DNA from: Acidimicrobiales bacterium
GTDB taxonomy: Bacteria; Actinomycetota; Acidimicrobiia; Acidimicrobiales; GCA-2861595
DNA: 64,000 nt
Assembly (NCBI GenBank): GCA_036262515.1
Contig: DATAIT010000057.1
Span: 1 to 64,000 of the forward strand
Direction: 5' to 3'
The notes below the pieces were generated by a model. The model ran no database searches. It was not told where the DNA came from and saw nothing but the letters and a program-made list of their open reading frames with translations. The position numbers and the translations under genes were made by a program. Shown here in pieces: positions 58,778 through 64,000 of the stretch (position 1 is the stretch's first letter; every line of letters starts with the position of its first letter).

Positions 58778-59410
58778 TCAGCGGCAGTCGACGCACAGGT
58801 CGGAACCAGCCACGAACTGGCCCGGCGCCTTGTGCATCCGGCACGACGGGCACAGCCGGGTGACGTCTGTCCTCGTCCTCGGCGGCGCGACCGCCTTGGG
58901 CTTGGCCGCCTTGGGGGGGCGGGGTGTCGCCGTTCGGGGCGGCCGGGCCGCCTTGGCCGGACGCGACGGCGCCACCGGCGGTGGCGGGGGAGCGGGGATC
59001 GGGAAGGGCGGGTCCTCCAGCATCAGATCGGCCTCGAGGAAGGCGTCGTCCACCTCCTCGGGCACGTCGCCGTACCAGTTGCCCGTCTCGAACCGCGTCG
59101 GGATGCGCCCCTCCGTCCGGAAGTAGTGGTTTGGCCGGGAGCCGGCGCCGAGCCGGTAGCCGACCACCCATCGCCGGCCCTTGGTCCACCGCACGAGGTA
59201 CAGCTCCGGGTTGCGCCACACGCCGGCCGCCACCCCGGTGGCCCCGTGGGCGGCGGCGCCGACCGGGGACGCCTCCTCGACCAGGCCGAGGGTGCGCAGA
59301 ACGGCGCTCCCGGGATCTCCCTTCACCGGGTTGACCAGGCTGATGCGCCGGCCCTCGATGGCCACTGCGAGCCCGTGCCCGCTGCGCAGCGCCTCGACCG
59401 CGTCCGCCAT
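58778..59410 (-). CDS. Hypothetical protein with C-terminal zinc ribbon
   Basis: The 210-residue protein starts at ATG 59410 (AGGAGG 11 nt upstream; GTG 59422 is an alternative). The N-terminal 130 residues form a compact domain (LRSGHGLAVAIEGRRISLVN, YLVRWTKGRRWVVGYRLGAG, RFETGNWYGDVPEEVDDAFL). A Pro/Lys/Ala-rich linker leads to a terminal zinc ribbon, CPSCRMHKAPGQFVAGSDLC then VDCR (C-x2-C-x16-C-x2-C). I do not recognise the family. A nucleic-acid or protein-binding role is possible. Confidence 0.6.
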   Translation of the reverse strand: MADAVEALRSGHGLAVAIEGRRISLVNPVKGDPGSAVLRTLGLVEEASPVGAAAHGATGVAAGVWRNPELYLVRWTKGRRWVVGYRLGAGSRPNHYFRTEGRIPTRFETGNWYGDVPEEVDDAFLEADLMLEDPPFPIPAPPPPPVAPSRPAKAARPPRTATPRPPKAAKPKAVAPPRTRTDVTRLCPSCRMHKAPGQFVAGSDLCVDCR

Positions 59411-59591
59411 CGCCTCGTCCACCTCCTCATGTTGCCCCGGTGACTCTCGGAACCACCACGTGAGCCCGCGCGCCGCGCCGGTCCCCGACCGGTTCGAGGA
59501 GACAGCGTTCGACCTGGTCGTCGTTCGCGTCGGCCGAGGCGTCGATTCCAGAGCTGCAGACGATCCGGAAGCCCGAGATCCGCACGTGCCG

Positions 59592-60224
59592 TCAGGAGCA
59601 GCCCTCCGTGAACCCCACCTCCGGGAGACGACCCGCCCGCATGCTGGTGACCTTCGTGCCGTCGGTCTCGGCGACCAGCCGGAACCCGGCGTCGGCAGGG
59701 TCGGTGGGTACGAGCGTGAGGTAATGGCCTCCGAGGTCGTAGTCGTGGGCCGTGACCCGCAGCCGACCCCCGTAGCGCCGCTGGGCCTCGGCCTCGGTCT
59801 GGCCGATGGCCACGCCTTCGGTGGTGGCGGTTCCGCCGGCGGTGACGTCCGCCCGGGCGACCGTTCCCGCTGCCACCATGAACGAGAGGCCGTCGAAGCC
59901 GGTGGCCGGCGCGTAGAAGGTGCACTCGTCGGTTGGCGCGGTGACCGGCTCCAGCGGGCGCCCGAGGGCCTGGGCGGCGGCCTCGACCGTCATGCCGACC
60001 CGGACGAGGCCCAGGCCGCGGATGTCGAGGCGGAGGTCCTCGACGGCGACCGTCGAGGGTTGGGCGGCGGTCGTCGACGCAGCGGTGACCGGCGTGGTGG
60101 TGGTCGTGACGGCGGGCGTGCCGCCGCCCGAGCAGGCGCCGGCGACCGCGCCGGCGAGAACGCCCGCGCCGGCGCAGATGCGGCGGGCGAGGATCCGGCG
60201 GGCGTGCGGCCGGCGGGACGTCAC
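59592..60224 (-). CDS. Secreted lipoprotein of unknown function
   Basis: From GTG 60224 the 210 residues begin with an Arg-rich start and a lipobox (ICAGAGVLAGAVAGACSGGG). After a Thr-rich stretch comes a globular domain (RLDIRGLGLVRVGMTVEAAA, QALGRPLEPVTAPTDECTFY, AQRRYGGRLRVTAHDYDLGG, ending VGFTEGCS). Two Cys in DECTFY and EGCS could pair. The form is reminiscent of SmpA/BamE-like or PASTA-type small exported domains, but no family is certain. It is probably anchored at the outer face of the membrane. Confidence 0.65.
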   Translation of the reverse strand: MTSRRPHARRILARRICAGAGVLAGAVAGACSGGGTPAVTTTTTPVTAASTTAAQPSTVAVEDLRLDIRGLGLVRVGMTVEAAAQALGRPLEPVTAPTDECTFYAPATGFDGLSFMVAAGTVARADVTAGGTATTEGVAIGQTEAEAQRRYGGRLRVTAHDYDLGGHYLTLVPTDPADAGFRLVAETDGTKVTSMRAGRLPEVGFTEGCS

Positions 60225-60307
60225 CCCTTCGTCGTGCCCGAGCGCGTGCCCGCGCCACGCCACGGACGATGCAGGCGCGGCAACCCCCGGCCTGGCCCGG
60301 TCGAGCG

Positions 60308-61168
60308 TCACGGGTTGCGCATCATGAGCCGCAGCTTGGGCCCGAGCCACGGCTTGCGGCCCCAGGCCAGCAGCTGCCCCTTGGCGATCGCGGCCCACTG
60401 GCTCCGGCGTCCCCACATGACGTCGAGCAAGGCGGCGGGGTCGGCGAGGATGTGGCAGTCGACGCGCCGGCCGGTCGGCTCGGCGACGCTGACAGCCCCG
60501 TCCTCGAACACGAAGTGGGCGCGCCCGGCGCCCTTGAGGCGGACGTCGTAAATGGCGTACACGCCCTTCGCCCGCTCCTGGTCCACCAGCGAGCGGCGGT
60601 CCATCTGGGCGATCACCGAGAGGAAGAAGCCCTGGATGATCAGCGCCGCGTGCCGGCCGTCGGTCGCCCACGGCCGGCCGGCGGCGCGGGCGATGTCGGC
60701 GCCATGGACGACGGTCTCGTTCAGCAGGTGGCACGTGAGGGTGCACAGGTCGACCTGGACGCCCTCCACCATCCAGGCGTGGCGCTCGCCGCCGGAGCGT
60801 CCCTCGCACTCCCGGAAGAACACGGCGGCCCGTTCCTCGATCCGGTCGGCCAGTACCGCAGCCCTGCGCTCGCGGTCGTTCTGCACCGCCCGTGTCGTGG
60901 TCGCACCTAGCTCCCACACGTCGGCGCCCATCGAGCGCCCGGCGATGTCGGGCAGGACCTCGTACACCGGAGACAGGTCGTCGCGCGCCAGGGCGGGAAC
61001 GGCGAGCCAGGCCTGCGACAGGTGCATGGCGACGTCGCCCAGGTCCCATGCCCCGACGGCGCCGCCGCTGGTGTTGGCGACGGAGCGCAGGAGGGCGACG
61101 ACGCGGGCGACCTCGCCGCGCAGCGCGTCCTGTGCCTCGGCCCAATCCACCGCGTACGCACTCGCCAC
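60308..61168 (-). CDS. DinB/maleylpyruvate-isomerase-like protein with SCP2-like domain
   Basis: The 286-residue protein starts at GTG 61168. The N-terminal half matches the mycothiol-dependent maleylpyruvate isomerase/DinB helical bundle (AVGAWDLGDVAMHLSQAWLA, CTLTCHLLNETVVHGADIAR), with His in AMHLSQAW, Glu in LLNETVVHG and His in VVHGADIA as candidate metal ligands. The C-terminal half is a sterol-carrier-like domain (FVFEDGAVSVAEPTGRRVDC, HILADPAALLDVMWGRRSQW). Reaction unknown; mycothiol-linked detoxification is a reasonable guess. A minus-strand TAACTT box lies upstream. It is divergent from the gene at 61275. Confidence 0.7.
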   Translation of the reverse strand: MASAYAVDWAEAQDALRGEVARVVALLRSVANTSGGAVGAWDLGDVAMHLSQAWLAVPALARDDLSPVYEVLPDIAGRSMGADVWELGATTTRAVQNDRERRAAVLADRIEERAAVFFRECEGRSGGERHAWMVEGVQVDLCTLTCHLLNETVVHGADIARAAGRPWATDGRHAALIIQGFFLSVIAQMDRRSLVDQERAKGVYAIYDVRLKGAGRAHFVFEDGAVSVAEPTGRRVDCHILADPAALLDVMWGRRSQWAAIAKGQLLAWGRKPWLGPKLRLMMRNP

Positions 61169-61274
61169 GACCGCCCTCGATCCCGGAGGAACCTCCGAAT
61201 CGGCGCAAGTTACCTCTCGTGCTCGGTGGGGGGCAGGCGTACCATGCCGGTAGAAGCGAAAGAGGGTGAGGCCC

Positions 61275-61697
61275 ATGCGCCGCTACCTCGTTGTGTCGAA
61301 CCAGACGCTCTCGAGCGAGGCGTTGGTCGACAAGGTCCGCACGTGCCGGGCGGCGGCCGGGCACTGCCAGTTCCATCTGGTCGTGCCGGCCACCCACGGA
61401 CACGAGCACCTCACGTGGACCGAGGGTCACGACAAGGCGATCGCGCGCGAGCGGTTGAACGCCACGCTGGCGCGCCTTCGCGAGATCGGAGCCGCGGTGG
61501 ACGGCGAGGTCGGCGACGCCCGTCCCCTCGACGCCATCGCCGACGCCATGCGGGGCCGTCCGCCGTTCGACGAGATCCTGCTCTTCACCCACCCGCCGGG
61601 CCTCTCGCGGTGGTTGCACCAGGACCTTCCGCACCGCGTCCAGCGCCAGTTCGCCACCCCGGTCACCCATGTGGTTGCGGAACCGGCGACCGCCTGA
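61275..61697 (+). CDS. Small universal-stress-like conserved protein
   Basis: The 140 residues from ATG 61275 (AGAGGG upstream) read MRRYLVVSNQTLSSEALVDK, CQFHLVVPATHGHEHLTWTE, DGEVGDARPLDAIADAMRGR, PPFDEILLFTHPPGLSRWLH. The alternation of hydrophobic strand and helix, and the V-S-N-Q-T start, resemble the nucleotide-binding alpha/beta fold of universal-stress-type proteins. No ATP-binding G-x2-G-x9-G is visible. A TACCAT box lies about 35 nt upstream. Role unknown, probably stress-related. Confidence 0.6.
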   Translation: MRRYLVVSNQTLSSEALVDKVRTCRAAAGHCQFHLVVPATHGHEHLTWTEGHDKAIARERLNATLARLREIGAAVDGEVGDARPLDAIADAMRGRPPFDEILLFTHPPGLSRWLHQDLPHRVQRQFATPVTHVVAEPATA

Positions 61698-61715
61698 CGG
61701 GCGACCGGGACCCGG

Positions 61716-62009
61716 CTACGGGTGCGACGGCGCCGGCGGCGCCCCTTCCAGCATGAAGGCCAGATCGTCGACGTAGCACCAGAACCAGTCCTCGCCCGGC
61801 TCGAACGACCGGACCAGCGGGTGCTCGGTCGCGCCGTAGTGGTGGGTGGCATGGCGCCCGGGCGAGCTGTCGCAGCAGCCGACGTGGCCGCACCGCTGGC
61901 ACACCCGCAGGTGGACCCAGTCGTGGCGCCCGGCCGCCAGGCAGTCCTCGCACCCCTCGGCACCGGGGCTGACCGGCTCGATCGTGTCGACGTGGTCGCA
62001 GCTCGGCAT
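61716..62009 (-). CDS. UBP-type zinc-finger protein
   Basis: The 97-residue protein is almost all a ZnF-UBP domain: CDHVDTIEPVSPGAEGCEDC, WVHLRVCQRCGHVGCCDSSP, GRHATHHYGATEHPLVRSFE, PGEDWFWCYVDDLAFMLEG. The Cys/His set (C-x-H, C-x2-C, C-x2-C-x3-C, H-x3-H) is complete for three zinc sites. In eukaryotes this domain binds ubiquitin C-termini; small bacterial members are common in actinobacteria and their target is unknown. It converges with the gene at 61275 and is followed upstream by a VOC gene 7 nt away. Confidence 0.8.
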   Translation of the reverse strand: MPSCDHVDTIEPVSPGAEGCEDCLAAGRHDWVHLRVCQRCGHVGCCDSSPGRHATHHYGATEHPLVRSFEPGEDWFWCYVDDLAFMLEGAPPAPSHP

Positions 62010-62016
62010 GGCCGGG

Positions 62017-62364
62017 CTACATGCCCTTGACGAGGCCGACGCGATTGCCGGCCGGATCGGCGAAGAGGGCCAGCCGGGGCCCGCCCGGGACGTCGGTGGG
62101 CGCCAGCAGCGTCTTGCCGCCCGACGCCTCGATCGTGCGGAGCGCGGCCTCCAGATCGTCGACCTGCACGTAGACCGTGACCGAGGGCCCACCCTCCATG
62201 GCCGGCCCGACGCCGCCGCCGATGCCACCCTCGGCCGCCTTCACCATGCCGTACTGCATCGGGTTGTCGGCGTCGATCTCCCACCCGAAGGCGTCGGCGT
62301 AGAAGCGCTGGAGGATGTCGCCCTCGCCACCCATGATCTCGAAGTGCACGACCGGCTTCGCCAT
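62017..62364 (-). CDS. VOC/glyoxalase-fold protein
   Basis: The 115-residue single-domain protein begins at ATG 62364 behind GGAGG. It reads MAKPVVHFEIMGGEGDILQR, FYADAFGWEIDADNPMQYGM, VTVYVQVDDLEAALRTIEAS and ALFADPAGNRVGLVKG, the two beta-alpha-beta-beta-beta units of the VOC fold. Members include glyoxalases and antibiotic-binding proteins, and this subfamily (F-x-E-I ... F-Y-x-x-x-F-G-W) has no settled substrate. It is probably co-transcribed with the zinc-finger gene. Confidence 0.8.
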   Translation of the reverse strand: MAKPVVHFEIMGGEGDILQRFYADAFGWEIDADNPMQYGMVKAAEGGIGGGVGPAMEGGPSVTVYVQVDDLEAALRTIEASGGKTLLAPTDVPGGPRLALFADPAGNRVGLVKGM

Positions 62365-62425
62365 GAGGACCTCCGTGTTCGGATGCCGGCAAACCGTATC
62401 GGGCCGTCCCGCCCCCGTCGCCCCG

Positions 62426-63160
62426 CTACCCGATCGCGTCGAGGATGCCGTCGACGGCCGCGAGCATCGCACCGTCGAGGTCGAGGCCGGTCCCGGCCCG
62501 GTCGGCGTCGACGATGCGCTCGTCGGCAGGCACCACGCCGGCGAGGGGGACACCGAAGCGGGCCGCCGCGTCCGTGCACGTGGCGACGTCGTCCCCCGAC
62601 GTCTTGTTGCCGACCAGCGCCACCCGGTCGATCCCGTGGGCGAGGGCCACGCCGACCACCCGCTCGGCCGTCACCGACGACTTCCGGCTCGGTTCCATCA
62701 CCACCAGCAGCACGTCGGCATGGGCCACCGTGCCGCTCGGGCGCTCGAGGTGATCGAGCCCGGCCTCCATGTCGACCACGGCGAGGTCGGCGTGCTCGTC
62801 GAGGGCCTGGGCCAGCAGTCCCCGCGCCGACACGTGGGCCGGGCACCAGCACCCGCCGGGATCGTCGCTGGCCGACATGGCGTGCAGCAGGGTGACGCCC
62901 GACGGTGCCGGGATCCCGAAGCCCCGAACGAGCTGGTCGGTTGTGACGGACCCGCCGCCCCGGCCCGCTGCGAGCGCCCGCGGCACCGGGCGGACGCGGT
63001 CGACGCCCGCCTGTCCGAGCCCGAGGCTGAGCCCCAGGTTCGGGCTGACGTCGGTGTCGACGGCCAGCACGCGCAGACGCCGTGCCGCCGCCGCCAGGGC
63101 CAGAAGGGCGGACACCGTCGTCTTCCCGGATCCGGTCTTGCCGGTGACGCCGACTCTGAT
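62426..63160 (-). CDS. CooC/MinD-like P-loop ATPase with apparent ATC start
   Basis: The 244 residues carry the deviant Walker A RVGVTGKTGSGKTTVSALLA, LAVDTDVSPNLGLSLGLGQA, and LAVVDMEAGLDHLERPSGTV (E-A-G-x-x-H is the CooC signature) with LVVMEPSRKSSVTAERVVGV and ALVGNKTSGDD. CooC-like proteins drive nickel insertion into CO dehydrogenase. The only good frame start is ATC at 63160, 9 nt after AGGAGG; the first in-frame GTG (63115) would remove the P-loop. Either ATC is used or the base is a variant. No CODH gene is visible. Confidence 0.7.
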   Translation of the reverse strand: MRVGVTGKTGSGKTTVSALLALAAAARRLRVLAVDTDVSPNLGLSLGLGQAGVDRVRPVPRALAAGRGGGSVTTDQLVRGFGIPAPSGVTLLHAMSASDDPGGCWCPAHVSARGLLAQALDEHADLAVVDMEAGLDHLERPSGTVAHADVLLVVMEPSRKSSVTAERVVGVALAHGIDRVALVGNKTSGDDVATCTDAAARFGVPLAGVVPADERIVDADRAGTGLDLDGAMLAAVDGILDAIG

Positions 63161-63218
63161 GGCTACGTTCCTCCTGCCGCCCGACGGCTGTCAACGTAGC
63201 GCCGGCCGGCGCGGGGAT

Positions 63219-63263
63219 AGATGCGCTGAAAACATCCGGCTTCCGGATGTATTCAGCGCATCT
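63219..63263. promoter_or_regulatory. 21-bp palindrome between the CooC-like gene and the heme peroxidase
   Basis: AGATGCGCTGAAAACATCCGG and its near-complement (one mismatch in 21 bp) flank a 3-nt loop. It lies 59 nt upstream of the ATC start at 63160 and 74 nt past the peroxidase stop. It is AT-richer than the surroundings and could be a strong terminator hairpin for the peroxidase or an operator for the CooC-like gene. No T-tract is present. Confidence 0.5.
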
Positions 63264-63310
63264 TCCGGAAGCGGGGCCCGTCGAAGCGCCGCCGGCCGGG
63301 GGTCGGGCGA

Positions 63311-63368
63311 CGCCGGCGGGGCGGAGCAGGTCGGGGTCAGGCGGCGCCGGCGAAGCGGAGCAGGTCGG
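63311..63368. repeat. 24-nt direct repeat across the peroxidase stop codon
   Basis: CGCCGGCGGGGCGGAGCAGG plus TCGG (63311-63334) is repeated with two mismatches at 63345-63368, 34 nt apart. The second copy codes for the last residues of the peroxidase on the minus strand, the first lies beyond its stop. It looks like a small tandem duplication. Confidence 0.6.
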
Positions 63369-64000
63369 CCATGGTGAACCGGCCCGGCTCGGCCGACGGC
63401 AGCTCCGGCGTCCACGTCGGCGACACCCGGAGGAACGAGGTCGGGTCGCCGGCCAGCAGCCCCACCAGGACCTCGGCGACGATGCGGCCGCCGGTGGGGC
63501 CGAGGCGGGTGCCGCCCTCCAGCCGCTCCGCCTCCCGGAGGAGGTAGTACCACAGCGGCGTCGGGCCGGAGAGCCCGAGGTCGCCGTGGGGCGCCGACGT
63601 GCCCATGGCGGCGGCCACCGCCTGCCCGGAGGGCAGCGACAGCGACCTGCCCCGGAGCATGTTGAGCAGGGCGAGCGACCGGCGGTCCCGGTCGATGTTC
63701 TGGGGAAGCTTGCGCATGGGGCCCGACAGGCGGGTGTCGATCTTGCGGCTCGGCTGGGGTGCCGGCCCCCCGAGGGCGAAGAAGTGCTTCCACTCCACCG
63801 TCCACCGCCTGGGCAGTGGGCGGAAACCGCCGAGGTGCTGGAGCGGGTTGGGGATCCGGATGTCGGTGAGGATCGGCAGCGGCTCGATGGCGTCGTTGAT
63901 CCGGTAGACGTCGCGCACCTGGCTGTGCCCGAAGCGGTAGGCGGCGCCGGAGAACTCGACCGGGATGAACGGCTGCGACCGCCACCGGAAGAAGGCGAGC
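63337..64000 (-). CDS. Animal-type heme peroxidase, C-terminal part (partial)
   Basis: The gene enters from beyond the right edge. The 220 visible residues end a myeloperoxidase/peroxinectin-like fold: FIPVEFSGAAYRFGHSQVRD with the proximal His in Y-R-F-G-H-S, then WTVEWKHFFALGGPAPQPSR, IDTRLSGPMRKLPQNIDRDR, and ALLNMLRGRSLSLPSGQAVA (N-M-L-R-G ... L-P-S-G-Q). These are signatures of bacterial members of the family, heme enzymes that oxidise halides or phenolics. Start, signal peptide and distal His are outside the window. Confidence 0.85.
   Translation of the reverse strand, partial: LAFFRWRSQPFIPVEFSGAAYRFGHSQVRDVYRINDAIEPLPILTDIRIPNPLQHLGGFRPLPRRWTVEWKHFFALGGPAPQPSRKIDTRLSGPMRKLPQNIDRDRRSLALLNMLRGRSLSLPSGQAVAAAMGTSAPHGDLGLSGPTPLWYYLLREAERLEGGTRLGPTGGRIVAEVLVGLLAGDPTSFLRVSPTWTPELPSAEPGRFTMADLLRFAGAA

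Overview
The window is about 64 kb of very GC-rich (roughly 70 %) chromosomal DNA with dense genes, many GTG starts, GTGA/ATGA stop-start overlaps and several apparently leaderless genes. A short stretch encoding the YWLTASDGGVFAFGDA-type repeat, common in class Acidimicrobiia, together with a holin-X-like protein, a DUF3618 protein and SigF/SigB-like promoters, points to an actinobacterium, probably Acidimicrobiia. No tRNA, rRNA or CRISPR array was seen. The lineage call is inference from gene content.

Layout. 1-6.6 kb is a scarred region: the end of a rhodanese-like gene, a broken IS3-family transposase, loose gene pieces (repeat protein, a C-terminal fragment, a response-regulator receiver) and small intact genes (cupin, cupredoxin-like lipoprotein, fatty-acid desaturase, glyoxalase-fold proteins). 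6.7-8.4 kb is a membrane glycosyltransferase. 8.4-16.5 kb is a tightly coupled chemosensory operon: MCP, CheW, CheA-REC hybrid, CheB, CheR-TPR, second CheW, and a REC-GGDEF diguanylate cyclase. This is the part list of the Pseudomonas Wsp surface-sensing pathway, which makes cyclic-di-GMP. 16.7-21.7 kb encodes a secreted calcium-repeat protein, a subtilisin-like protease and a radical SAM protein.

21.7-45.8 kb is a surface-polymer region, mostly on the minus strand: two glycosyltransferases, a CapD/WbpM-type sugar dehydratase, a formyltransferase, a Wzz/BY-kinase-like protein with an altered Walker A motif, and a polymerase-like membrane protein. With them lie a full-length LanB-type peptide dehydratase, a 4'-phosphopantetheinyl transferase, a nucleotidyltransferase-like protein and an unusual Tat-LPxTG-membrane-PqqD fusion. 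A whole sulfation set surrounds these genes: CysD and CysN make APS, CysC makes PAPS, a sulfotransferase uses it and a CysQ domain (fused to a PadR-like regulator) recycles PAP. The simplest reading is a sulfated, possibly peptide-decorated, surface polymer whose production could be set by the neighbouring c-di-GMP pathway. That link is inference.

45.9-64 kb holds a propeller-thioredoxin lipoprotein and a partner lipoprotein, a SpoIIE-type phosphatase with its own anti-sigma-like kinase domain, two decayed genes (VKOR-like; internally deleted GH15), an SDR enzyme, a minus-strand envelope-stress operon (57.8-53.8 kb) opposite a membrane-protein gene with divergent SigF-like promoters between them, and small housekeeping or unknown genes. 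A CooC-like ATPase with an apparent ATC start, a long palindrome and the 3' end of a heme peroxidase close the window.
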